Shown here piece by piece: positions 17,553-25,593 of a DNA stretch of 64,000 nt. The DNA lies in contig JADJCA010000001.1 of assembly GCA_016703425.1 (NCBI GenBank), positions 1,240,001 to 1,304,000 of the forward strand, read 5' to 3'. Position 1 is the first letter of the stretch. Each line of letters starts with the position of its first letter. The DNA is from Myxococcales bacterium (GTDB lineage: Bacteria > Myxococcota_A > Polyangia > Polyangiales > Polyangiaceae). The position numbers and the translations under genes are program-made. Below the pieces are notes generated by a model. The model ran no database searches and had not been told where the DNA came from. It saw only the letters and a list, made by a program, of their open reading frames with translations.

Positions 17553-18626
17553 TTACCGCCGGCGACTCTTTCGTCGGCCCAGGGCGAAGGCCACGGCGAC
17601 ACCGCAGGCAACGGCCGTCAGCGCGGAGCCGCGCCCCGCCGACGCGCTGCAGAGCCAGCCGGCGCCGGTCACCTCGAGGGCCTCGCGCTCGGGAACGGCG
17701 ATGGTGCGCCCGTCGGGTGGCGGCGGAACGCACGCGCCGGTGCGCCAGTCGCACGTGTCGTCACCCTTGCATGGGCTCGGCGAACACAGGTCGACACACC
17801 TCGCGCGGCCGGGCGCCCCGTTGACGCTCACCCTCGCGCAGACGCGCTTGGGCGGGCACAACACGCCATCGCAGTCGTCGACGCATGAGCCAGCCTTGCA
17901 GTGGCTCGCTGCTGGACACGGAACACCAACACACGCCGGCTCGACACATCGGGGCACTTGCGCGGACAGATCGCACGCCTGCTCCGCGGGGCAACTCTGG
18001 CCCGGCGCGCAGGCGCACGAAGGCGTGCAGCGACCTTCCTTGCAAACCGCACCGTCGGGGCACGTGATCTCGTCGCAAGGATCGACGCAGCCGAAGCCTC
18101 GGCAGATTTGCCCTGCCGGGCAACGTACGTTCGCGCTGCAGTTGGGCACGCAAGCCCTCGTGTCGTCGCAGGTCTGGCCTTCGGGACAGCCGAAAATGGA
18201 GCAGTCCTTGGGAACGCAAACGCACGGGCCCTCGTCTTGGGGTGTCGGCACCGACCCGTTGGCGCAGGCAAAGTCCGCGAGCGGCACGCACTGCGGCACG
18301 CAGGCGCCGACGGCGCAGGTCTTCTTCTTGGGGCAGGCGTCGGGGGCGAAGCCGCTGCAATTGTGATCGACGACGTCATCGCAGCGCTCCGGCGCGCCCG
18401 GGTACGTCGACGGATCGGCGTCGTTGCAATCGCAAGGCGTCCCGGACCAGGGACAGCCGCAGGCGGCGAAGCCGTCGCGGTCGGCGTCGGGACACTCGTT
18501 GCCCGGCTCGCATACGGGCGCCGCCTGGGCCCCGAACGACCACAAGAGGAGAGTCGCCGATGCCAGGCCGGCGGACGAGGTTCGGAGCAGTTTGCGCAAA
18601 GGTTGCGCTTCGCTTTCGCTCCACAT
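17553..18626 (-). CDS. Cys-rich exported protein with MopE-like motif and MYXO-CTERM-like tail
   Basis: The start at 18626 is chosen because a signal peptide follows (LASATLLLWSFGAQAAP). The mature protein contains DADRDGFAACGCP and CDCNDADPSTYPGAPERCDD, the Asp-rich putative metal-binding motif (MopE type, PF11617). About eight Cys-rich repeats of the C-x-x-G-x-x-C type follow. The C-terminus has a single Cys after a Gly/Ala spacer (WLCSASAGRGS), a hydrophobic helix (ALTAVACGVAVAFAL) and a basic end (GRRKSRRR). This is the layout of a MYXO-CTERM sorting signal. It is therefore likely a cell-surface or outer-membrane-anchored protein of about 357 residues, function unknown. Confidence 0.8.
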   Translation of the reverse strand: MWSESEAQPLRKLLRTSSAGLASATLLLWSFGAQAAPVCEPGNECPDADRDGFAACGCPWSGTPCDCNDADPSTYPGAPERCDDVVDHNCSGFAPDACPKKKTCAVGACVPQCVPLADFACANGSVPTPQDEGPCVCVPKDCSIFGCPEGQTCDDTRACVPNCSANVRCPAGQICRGFGCVDPCDEITCPDGAVCKEGRCTPSCACAPGQSCPAEQACDLSAQVPRCVEPACVGVPCPAASHCKAGSCVDDCDGVLCPPKRVCARVSVNGAPGRARCVDLCSPSPCKGDDTCDWRTGACVPPPPDGRTIAVPEREALEVTGAGWLCSASAGRGSALTAVACGVAVAFALGRRKSRRR

Positions 18627-18683
18627 CGACGGATTGTGGTCTTGCGACGGGTCTCGCTCAAGGCATTTCCCCGTCACGCTGCT

Positions 18684-19988
18684 ATGTCCACCCTCGTGAG
18701 TTGTAGAGTGATCCCGCTGTCGATGGCGCTCGCCGCGTGCGCAGGCAGCGACGCGTCGCACGGCGCGACGTTCACGGTGTGGCTCTTCGATGAGCGCGCG
18801 ACGCTGGATGGCACCGAGACGCCCATCGCGAACGTCGCCGTTGCGCTCGACGGTCCCGATGGGTTGCGCGTCGTCAAGAGCACGGAGGCTGACGGCCACG
18901 TGACCTTCGAAGGCGACTTCGCGCGGGGTGTCTCCATCACTGCCCTCTCCGACAATCACGTCTACGTCACGATGCTCGAGGCCTCCCCCGAAGCGGCGGC
19001 GGCGCGCCCCAACCGCGTAGGAAAACCGGCGACGGATCTCGTGATCTTCCCGCCCCGTCTCGATCGGCTCGCCGAGAGCATGACCGTGGGCCTTCGAGGA
19101 ACCATCGCCGGCAAGCAGGGCGTCGACAACGCGGTGACGTTGGCGCTAAGCGGCGTCGAGCGCCTCGGGGCCGTTCGCACGCTGGAGCCGACGTACCTGC
19201 TTCGCGCGCCACGGGACCGGCCCTTCTTCTTGCTTGGTCACGAGACACGCGTGGCCGCCGACGCGGCGGGCATCCTCTTCAACGAACACCTCAAGAGCTT
19301 CCGCATCGACCTTGCGGCGCGCTCCGACGACGAGCTCATGGACCTCGACTTGCCGAAGTTGCCGGCACTGCCCACCAGGCGAATTCGCATGCGCGTTGAG
19401 CCGCCGAGGCAAGGGCCGGTGCCTTTCGGCGCGGGCACCGGGGCCGTGGCCTCGGTCACGAGCGCAGACTCGGAGCTGGCTGTGGGGCTCTTCGCGGAGG
19501 CGAAGGCCACCCCAAACGGAGCACTCGACGTCGATGTCCACCTCGTCGACGCCGACGTCGCGCCGGAACGACTCCTAAGTCACGTCGTCGTGACGGCACC
19601 CGACGGATCGAAGTCCGCGCGGACCGAGCAGGCCACACTGACCGACGGCGCCGTTTGGAAAGACTTCGCGGCGCCGCCGACGATCCGCGAGCCGGAGGCT
19701 TCGCGCACGGCGCGCGACGCCATCCCACTCGATGGCTTTCCCGCGGGAGCGGACCTCTTCGCGACGGTCTACGCCGGCGGGAGCCTCCTTTGGATTCTGC
19801 ACGGACCGCCCGGTGGACCGCGCGCGCGATCCTTCACCCTCCCTTACCACGACGAGGTCAAGGTGCCGGAGATACGCGTCTTCGCGTTGAGCCTTGCGGC
19901 GCGCTTCGATCGCGTCGAGCTCCCCATGCGGGGCGAGTTCTATCGCTACACGTCGACGTTTCGCGACATCATCCTCCGGAAGCGATGA
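18684..19988 (+). CDS. Lipoprotein, partner of OmpA-family protein
   Basis: A 434-residue protein with a lipoprotein signal (VIPLSMALAAC, Cys at about residue 20). The mature part starts with a carboxypeptidase-regulatory-like or Ig-like beta domain (PIANVAVALDGPDGLRVVKS; EADGHVTFEGDF). The rest is beta-rich and not assigned to a family. Its TGA overlaps the ATG of the OmpA-family gene as ATGA, so the two are translationally coupled and probably act together at the outer membrane. Confidence 0.75.
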   Translation: MSTLVSCRVIPLSMALAACAGSDASHGATFTVWLFDERATLDGTETPIANVAVALDGPDGLRVVKSTEADGHVTFEGDFARGVSITALSDNHVYVTMLEASPEAAAARPNRVGKPATDLVIFPPRLDRLAESMTVGLRGTIAGKQGVDNAVTLALSGVERLGAVRTLEPTYLLRAPRDRPFFLLGHETRVAADAAGILFNEHLKSFRIDLAARSDDELMDLDLPKLPALPTRRIRMRVEPPRQGPVPFGAGTGAVASVTSADSELAVGLFAEAKATPNGALDVDVHLVDADVAPERLLSHVVVTAPDGSKSARTEQATLTDGAVWKDFAAPPTIREPEASRTARDAIPLDGFPAGADLFATVYAGGSLLWILHGPPGGPRARSFTLPYHDEVKVPEIRVFALSLAARFDRVELPMRGEFYRYTSTFRDIILRKR

Positions 19989-21502
19989 AGCGTCGGCGGG
20001 GCCACTTCGCCGGCGTCGCGCTCGGCGTCACCGTCGCGACGTCATCGGGGCCATCGGCGGCGCAGTCACGCGGTTTCAGCGTAGCTGCGTACGAGCCCTC
20101 GGACCCGGGGAGCCAATGGTTCGTCGTCGACGCGCTCGACCGGCGGGGTCACTTGCGGCCCGCCGTCGGCGCCGCGGTCGACTACGCGCACAAGCCGCTC
20201 GTGATCAGAGACCGCGCCGGCACGGAGCGCGCTCGACTCATCGATCACCAACTCTTCGCGCACCTCGGGGCCTCCGTGGTGGCCTTCGAGCGGCTCCGCT
20301 TCGCCTTCAACCAACCGTTGGCCCTCTACCAGGATGGCGAGAGCGCGCTCGTGAACGGAGAGACGCTCCGCGGTGCCTCAAAGGCAGCCGTCGGTGATCT
20401 GCGACTGTCCGCCGACGCGCGATGGCTCGGCCGTTACGGCGAACCGGTCTCGATGGCCGCGGGGGTCCGCGTTTGGCTGCCGACGGGTCTCCCGTCGCAG
20501 TTCACGAGCGACGGGACGCTTCGCGTCGCGCCCGGCTTGGCGATCGCGGGAGAGATCGGGCGCGTGGTCTGGGCCGTGCGCGCAGCGCTTGTCGTGCGCC
20601 CTCGCGACGACGCCTACGCCGGTTCATCGCTCGGAAGCCAGCTTGCAGGAGACGCGGGCGTCGCGGTGCGCGTCGGCCGATTCCGCGTCGGCCCCGAGCT
20701 CTTCGCCCGAACAACCCTCGGTGACACGTTCCTGACTCCGCGCGGCACCCCCGCCGACGTCGCCCTCGGCGTTCACTACGAGACGCCGAGCGGCTGGCGT
20801 ATTGCCGCGGCCATCGGCGCGGGCCTCTCGAGCGGCCTGGGCACCGCCGCGCTCCGTGCGCTCGGCGCCATCGAGTGGGGCGCGCCCATCGTCCCGCCCG
20901 ATAGGGACCGCGACGGAATCCTTGACGGTGTCGACGCGTGCCCCGACCTGGCCGGCGTCGCGAGCGGCGATCCGGAGGCGCACGGCTGCCCCGCGCCCGA
21001 GCCCATCCCCGACGAAGACACGGACGCCGACGGCATTTGGGATCGCGACGACGCCTGCCCCGGCCTCGTCGGCGTCGCCACGAAGGATCCAATGACCCAC
21101 GGCTGCCCGAAGGAGGCCCTGCGCAAGCTTGCCGTCGCTACGAAGACGGAGATCCGCATCGGCGAACAGCTTCAGTTCGCGATGGATAGCGCGGAGCTCG
21201 CCGCGGCGAGCGACGACGTGCTTTCCGCCGTCGCACGCATCTTGACCGAGCACCCGGAGATTCGTCGCGTGCGCATCGAAGGCCACACCGACGACACGGG
21301 CGACGCAGCGCACAACGAGGACTTGAGCCGAAGGCGCGCCGCCTCCGTTCGCTCGTGGCTCATCGACCATGGCATCGACGGAGAGCGGTTGGAGAGTGAA
21401 GGCTTCGGAAGTCGCCAGCCGCTCGATGCCAACCTGACCGAGGAGGGCCGCGCGAAGAACCGCCGCGTCGCGTTTACCATCGTGGAACGAGCAGCGCCCT
21501 AG
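19985..21502 (+). CDS. OmpA-family outer membrane protein with Ca-binding repeats
   Basis: 505 residues. The ATG at 19985 is followed by a signal peptide (GVALGVTVATSSGPSAAQS). A beta-barrel-like region of about 270 residues follows. Two thrombospondin type 3-like calcium-binding repeats come next (DRDRDGILDGVDACPDLAG and EDTDADGIWDRDDACPGLVG). The C-terminal OmpA domain binds peptidoglycan and includes IRIGEQLQFAMDSAEL, RRVRIEGHTDDTGDAAHNEDLSRRRAASVRSWL and the late block AKNRRVAFTI. It likely tethers the outer membrane to the wall. It is coupled to the lipoprotein gene before it. Confidence 0.9.
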   Translation: MKRRRGHFAGVALGVTVATSSGPSAAQSRGFSVAAYEPSDPGSQWFVVDALDRRGHLRPAVGAAVDYAHKPLVIRDRAGTERARLIDHQLFAHLGASVVAFERLRFAFNQPLALYQDGESALVNGETLRGASKAAVGDLRLSADARWLGRYGEPVSMAAGVRVWLPTGLPSQFTSDGTLRVAPGLAIAGEIGRVVWAVRAALVVRPRDDAYAGSSLGSQLAGDAGVAVRVGRFRVGPELFARTTLGDTFLTPRGTPADVALGVHYETPSGWRIAAAIGAGLSSGLGTAALRALGAIEWGAPIVPPDRDRDGILDGVDACPDLAGVASGDPEAHGCPAPEPIPDEDTDADGIWDRDDACPGLVGVATKDPMTHGCPKEALRKLAVATKTEIRIGEQLQFAMDSAELAAASDDVLSAVARILTEHPEIRRVRIEGHTDDTGDAAHNEDLSRRRAASVRSWLIDHGIDGERLESEGFGSRQPLDANLTEEGRAKNRRVAFTIVERAAP

Positions 21503-21515
21503 TTCGCCGTCGTCG

Positions 21516-21947
21516 CTACGGCCCATCAAAGACGCGCAGTGCCTCCGCGTCGATGCGCACCTTCACGGGCTCCCCGTTGTCGGACCAGAGCTCGCCGTAG
21601 CGAGCGTCGCACTCCATGACGACGCGCCCGACCTCGTTCTCGTCGGCGTCAAGCAAGACGAGGCCGTCGTAGCGCTCGGGGCGCGAGCACCGCGGCAGCG
21701 CCTCGCCTTCGGCGATCCGATGAAGGCTCCTTAGGACTGTCCGAACCTCTGCCGAATGAGACACGACTCCCTTCAGAGTCGGCGGGTCAGGCGGTCGCCG
21801 GTACGCCATGAGCTGAATCGAGGAGACGTTGGGTACGAGCGCGTGGCGGAGCGCTGCCCCGTCGGTGAGCGGCGCCGTCGCCTCGCCGCTGCACGCGAGG
21901 GCGGCGAGACCGAGCGACGCCATGAGGATGCAACGAATCGGGTTCAT
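21516..21947 (-). CDS. Small lipoprotein, unknown function
   Basis: 143 residues from the ATG at 21947, with a lipobox (LMASLGLAALAC). The body is a small mixed alpha/beta domain: VSSIQLMAYRRPPDPPTLKG, a helix EVRTVLRSLHRIAEGEALP, then beta strands GLVLLDADENEVGRVVMEC and VKVRIDAEALRVF. I do not recognise the family. It converges with the OmpA-family gene 13 bases away and stands alone on its strand. Confidence 0.7.
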   Translation of the reverse strand: MNPIRCILMASLGLAALACSGEATAPLTDGAALRHALVPNVSSIQLMAYRRPPDPPTLKGVVSHSAEVRTVLRSLHRIAEGEALPRCSRPERYDGLVLLDADENEVGRVVMECDARYGELWSDNGEPVKVRIDAEALRVFDGP

Positions 21948-22072
21948 GCCCCGAGCGCAGCAAGGCCTGCGCCAAGGCTCCATCCGTCGTCACCGCGGCG
22001 AAGCTGCGTTGCGATCGGCCCGATCCCACGGCTCGCCGCCACGCCGATCCACGCGCCTGCTACGCTGGCCCG

Positions 22073-22459
22073 ATGACCACGCACAGCGTGCTAGTCGGGT
22101 ACGTCGTTTGGATCTTCGGCTTTCTAGGAGCCCATCGCTTCTACTTTGGACGCCCGCTCACCGGAACCTTGTGGTTCTTCACCTTCGGCCTCTTTGGCGT
22201 CGGTTGGCTGGTCGACCTATTCTTGGTCCCCGGCATGGCCCGCACGGCTGCGGTTCGCTATCGCTCCGGCAAGACCGACTACACGGTCGCTTGGGTGCTC
22301 TTGACGTTCCTCGGTGTCTTTGGCGTGCACCGCATGTACCTCGGAAAATGGCTCACCGGCATCCTGTGGCTGTGCTCCGGCGGATTGCTTGGCCTCGGTG
22401 TCCTCTACGATCTGTGGACGCTCAATGAGCAGGTCGACGCGCGGAACCGGGGTCTCTGA
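22073..22459 (+). CDS. Double TM2-domain membrane protein
   Basis: 128 residues with two tandem TM2 units. Each unit has a hydrophobic pair with the FLGxHRFYFGxPLTGxLWFFT-type motif: first GFLGAHRFYFGRPLTG, then GVFGVHRMYLGKWLTGILWL. The final stretch DLWTLNEQVDARNR is typical of TM2 proteins. Four membrane helices are predicted. Function unknown; TM2 proteins are common in bacteria and often neighbour unrelated genes. Confidence 0.85.
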   Translation: MTTHSVLVGYVVWIFGFLGAHRFYFGRPLTGTLWFFTFGLFGVGWLVDLFLVPGMARTAAVRYRSGKTDYTVAWVLLTFLGVFGVHRMYLGKWLTGILWLCSGGLLGLGVLYDLWTLNEQVDARNRGL

Positions 22460-22516
22460 GCGAGACGCTTGAGCCTCGCTCGCGGCGCTCACGCGAGCCC
22501 GCTGGACCGAGGGGCG

Positions 22517-23458
22517 CTACGGGCATTGGGCCGCGTCGCGCTCGCCGTCCTTGAAGAAGTCTGCTGGCATCCGCGAGCCGCGCGACGCCGCTTGGGCTGC
22601 TTTGACAAACGCGCCATAGCGGCAGGTGTTCTTCGGGTCGCGGGCGGCGAGGTCTCGGTAGAGGACGATGGCCTCCGTGGTCTTGCCGCCCCGGAAGTAC
22701 TCTTGCCCGAGGGCCTCCAGCATCGCCGTCGCTCGGGGCGACGCGGACGCGTGCGACGGCTCGCCGGTCAGCTTGCGAAAGAAAGCCGACGCAGCGCCCG
22801 CACTGCCGGCGCGCGCGTAGACGCCGACCACGTCTTTGCTGGCTGCGCGCCGGAGGTTCTCGCCCTGGCCCACGGCGGGGAAACGTGCGGCGTGCTCGAT
22901 CACCTTCGCGAACGCGTTGAGCGCCTTCGCGTCCTCGGCTTTCATCACGTGAACATGCGCGAGCTTGTACCAGGCGTAGCCGTAGACGTCGCTCTTCGGG
23001 GGCGGATACTTGAGCGCCTCACTGTAGGCCTGCTGCGCGAGGTCGAACTTGCTCGGATCGGTGGCGGCCTCCTCGAAGAACATGTCGCCGAAGGCTACGT
23101 ACGCGTTGGGTATGAGGCGCGAGTCGGGGTGGTTCTTGATGAGCTCGAAGTAGGTCTTACGGGCGCTCATGCGATCGCCGGCTTGCACGTATGCGGCGGC
23201 CCGCGCGTTCAGCTCTTGGTCCGGTTGGCCTCCGTTGACCGGCGTCGGCGCCCCCACAACCGCCGGCCCGTCGTCGCGCGCCGGCGTCGCCAACGGTGCC
23301 GAAGGCTCTGTCGTCGGGGCGCGGGCCTCGGACGAAGCCTCCGACGAAGGGAGGCTAGCGCGCGTCGATGGCGGTGGTGACGCCGTGACGTTTGGCTCAC
23401 CACCACACGCGACGAGTGCCAGGAGGAGGGCGCGGCACAACGAAGGCGAGGCACGCAT
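22517..23458 (-). CDS. TPR lipoprotein
   Basis: 313 residues starting at the ATG at 23458, with a lipobox (RALLLALVAC) and a Ser/Pro/Ala-rich linker of about 70 residues. The body is helical repeats of TPR type (AAAYVQAGDRMSARKTYFEL; NAYVAFGDMFFEEA; ALGQEYFRGGKTTEAIVLYR). The sequence resembles outer-membrane-associated TPR proteins of Polyangia such as those assembled with secretion or gliding complexes, but no partner gene is nearby. Function not assigned. Confidence 0.75.
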   Translation of the reverse strand: MRASPSLCRALLLALVACGGEPNVTASPPPSTRASLPSSEASSEARAPTTEPSAPLATPARDDGPAVVGAPTPVNGGQPDQELNARAAAYVQAGDRMSARKTYFELIKNHPDSRLIPNAYVAFGDMFFEEAATDPSKFDLAQQAYSEALKYPPPKSDVYGYAWYKLAHVHVMKAEDAKALNAFAKVIEHAARFPAVGQGENLRRAASKDVVGVYARAGSAGAASAFFRKLTGEPSHASASPRATAMLEALGQEYFRGGKTTEAIVLYRDLAARDPKNTCRYGAFVKAAQAASRGSRMPADFFKDGERDAAQCP

Positions 23459-23528
23459 CGCCTTAGGGTAGCGGACCACTACGTGGTGCGCAGCTTGACC
23501 TCGAACTCGCGCGAAAGGCCCGCCCGCT

Positions 23529-25376
23529 TCAACGCTCGCAGGCGCCGATGTCCGGCACACTGCGCGGCCCGCAGGCGCGATCGACGGGACTGCTCGCGGT
23601 GGGGTGACCGGCGTTCACGGCGGGGCTCGCCGCTTGAAGCTGGCAGCTGTAGCCGTTGCCGCTCGCCGGTGCCGCGACAAAGTTCGGTGCGGCGCTCGTG
23701 CCCCCGACGTCGAAGCCCGCTCCCTGCGCCGCCGCGAGCGTGGCGAAGCTGGTGCTCCAGTCGCCCCCTCCGCCCGCGTGGTGGCAGAGGTTATTGGCAA
23801 AGGTGGTGAAGTTGGAGAGGGCCGGGTGAGCGAAGCAGTGATGCGAGGCGTTGGAACCGGCGCCGAAGTAGATGAGGTTCGACGCCACGCGGAGGTTTTG
23901 GCCGGCGGTCCCTCGGAGCGCCACGCCTTCGCTGCCAGCCCCTGCCTGCGCGAAATAGACGGTGTTGTTCCTGACGACCCCCGCCGTGTCGGCGTCATCG
24001 CCGGCGCCTATGTCGCCACCGATGAGGAGCCCTGCTTGATAGGTGGCCTGCGTGTTCACGATGACGTTGCTCTCCATCACGATGCCGGGCGCTGAGCTGG
24101 CGCAGATGGCGCAGTAGCCGAGGTTGACGATGGTGTTGCCGCGCACGACGAAGTTGCGGAGGTACTCGGCCGTCGCGTAGCCGGGGTTGAGCGAGACGCC
24201 GTAGCAACCCCCGGCCGCGCTCGTCTGCGAGATCGTGTTGCCCTCGATGGTCACGCCGTCCCAGCGACCGTGCACCGTGAGGTTGCCTCCGGTGCACGCC
24301 CCGCCCACGACCGAATTGCCGGTGAGCACGTTGTTGCGAACGACGGCTCGCACGCCGCCACCGCCGAGGTAAATCCCGTGGCTGAAGCCGCTGCCGGAGT
24401 AGTTGTTGTTGGCGATGGTGTTGCCCTCGATGCGAAGGTCGTTGGCGTTCCCGAGCCACCCCATGTCGGAGTTGTGGTGGATGTTGTTGTTCCTCACCGT
24501 GAGAAAGCGGATCCCAGCGGTGCCCTCTGCGCTCTGCACGTGGAGCCCGATCTTGAAGCCTGTAATCTCCATGTTCTCGATCAGGACGTTGCGAAGCACC
24601 GCGCGCAGCCAAAACCCCCAATCTGCGGCGCCTTGGCCGTCGATCTTGAGATCACGAACGACGTAGCCGCCGTCATCGTTGACGTCTTGCTGGTAGGTGC
24701 CAAACTCGAAACCGCTGATGCCCGCGCTGGCCTTGAGCCACGGCTTCGCGGTTCCGCCCCAGCTCGGCGAGTAGGCCTCCACGACAATGGGGCTCGTGGC
24801 CGTCGCGTTGTAGTTCTGAAGCACCATACGGAAGTTGGTCCACGCGCCACCCCGCGCGAAGCGGAGCTGCGTGCCCGCAGGAAGCGTGTTCACGTTGAAG
24901 CCCGTCAGATCGCGCTTGGGCGCGGCGGCCGAGGTACCGGCATTGGCATTGTCGCCGGCGACGCACCCCGCTGCTGCACCAACGGCGCAGTCCGAGAAGT
25001 AATACGCGGCGCCGAGTGTGAAGGTGGGCGTCGCCGGCGCGCCGGGGCACGTAGTAACGGGCGGCGCACTCGCGTCGACTCCACCGCCACCGCCACCGCC
25101 ACCGCCGCCCGCCGCGTCGCCTTGAGGCTGCCCGACGACCGCGCCATCGGGAAGCGTGACGGTGCCGCCATCGAGCGGTGCGCCTTGCCCCGCTGCCGCG
25201 CCGTTCGTAGCGTTGCCAACGGGAGCGCCCGTGATCGGGTCGCGCTCCGGTGCGCCGACGAGGCCCTCCGCTCCCGGCTCACCCGCGCACGCGCAGGCGA
25301 GTGCGCTCACAAGAACGAGGGACACCTTCGCCTGAGCACGAGCCGCGATCTTCACCATGACCCCGATCTTCACCAT
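23529..25376 (-). CDS. Parallel beta-helix lipoprotein
   Basis: 615 residues. A lipoprotein-type signal (VSLVLVSALACAC) is followed by a linker that includes ten consecutive Gly residues. The remainder is a right-handed parallel beta-helix with Asn-rich turns typical of pectate-lyase-like repeats (FLTVRNNNIHHNSDMGW; LRIEGNTIANNNYSGSG; VVRNNVLTGNSVVGG; VTIEGNTISQTSAAGG). The C-terminal block SPAVNAGHPTAS, RACGPRSVPDIGACE is the usual end of such surface proteins. Catalytic residues of a lyase are not evident, so carbohydrate or surface binding is more likely than cleavage. Two in-frame ATGs (25376 and 25358) are possible starts. Confidence 0.85.
   Translation of the reverse strand: MVKIGVMVKIAARAQAKVSLVLVSALACACAGEPGAEGLVGAPERDPITGAPVGNATNGAAAGQGAPLDGGTVTLPDGAVVGQPQGDAAGGGGGGGGGGVDASAPPVTTCPGAPATPTFTLGAAYYFSDCAVGAAAGCVAGDNANAGTSAAAPKRDLTGFNVNTLPAGTQLRFARGGAWTNFRMVLQNYNATATSPIVVEAYSPSWGGTAKPWLKASAGISGFEFGTYQQDVNDDGGYVVRDLKIDGQGAADWGFWLRAVLRNVLIENMEITGFKIGLHVQSAEGTAGIRFLTVRNNNIHHNSDMGWLGNANDLRIEGNTIANNNYSGSGFSHGIYLGGGGVRAVVRNNVLTGNSVVGGACTGGNLTVHGRWDGVTIEGNTISQTSAAGGCYGVSLNPGYATAEYLRNFVVRGNTIVNLGYCAICASSAPGIVMESNVIVNTQATYQAGLLIGGDIGAGDDADTAGVVRNNTVYFAQAGAGSEGVALRGTAGQNLRVASNLIYFGAGSNASHHCFAHPALSNFTTFANNLCHHAGGGGDWSTSFATLAAAQGAGFDVGGTSAAPNFVAAPASGNGYSCQLQAASPAVNAGHPTASSPVDRACGPRSVPDIGACER
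25081..25110. repeat. Short CCACCG tandem repeat encoding poly-Gly
   Basis: Four perfect copies of the hexamer CCACCG followed by CCGCCC lie inside the beta-helix lipoprotein and encode its run of ten Gly residues on the minus strand. Such runs can change copy number by slippage. Hexamer changes would keep the frame and alter only linker length. Confidence 0.7.
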
Positions 25377-25466
25377 GATGGGACTGCCTCCAAATTGGGG
25401 CTGAGCGCTTCGAACCCGCGACGGGCGTCTAGCGACTCAGCACGTGGTGAAAGGTGCTGTCGCAGG

Positions 25467-25497
25467 TTGCGCGCCAGGCCACACAACCATCTAATAT
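25467..25497 (+). promoter_or_regulatory. Possible sigma70-type promoter upstream of kinase
   Basis: TTGCGC at 25467-25472 and TAATAT at 25492-25497 are separated by 19 bases, in an unusually AT-rich patch of this GC-rich window. It would drive the kinase gene at 25594. The spacing is slightly long, and the call rests on pattern only. Confidence 0.3.
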
Positions 25498-25546
25498 TCT
25501 TCTCTTTTGGTCCTCCAAGCCATGTGGACCGGGGCCCCCAGCGCGC

Positions 25547-25566
25547 GGGGGTTGGCCCCCAATTTT
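25547..25566 (+). terminator. Weak hairpin plus T-run in kinase leader
   Basis: GGGGG (25547-25551), loop TTGG, CCCCC (25556-25560), then AATTTT. It lies between the possible promoter and the kinase start at 25594, so it could be a leader hairpin or attenuator rather than an end-of-gene terminator. The stem is only five base pairs. Confidence 0.25.
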
Positions 25567-25593
25567 CAGCCCATTACGGTTGCGGCGCGGGCT

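Noticed and set aside
15433..17754. 773-codon minus-strand frame opposite the TPR/winged-helix gene
   Set aside because: Its product is Arg/Gly/Ala-rich without domains, whereas the plus-strand product has a coherent TPR and winged-helix pattern.
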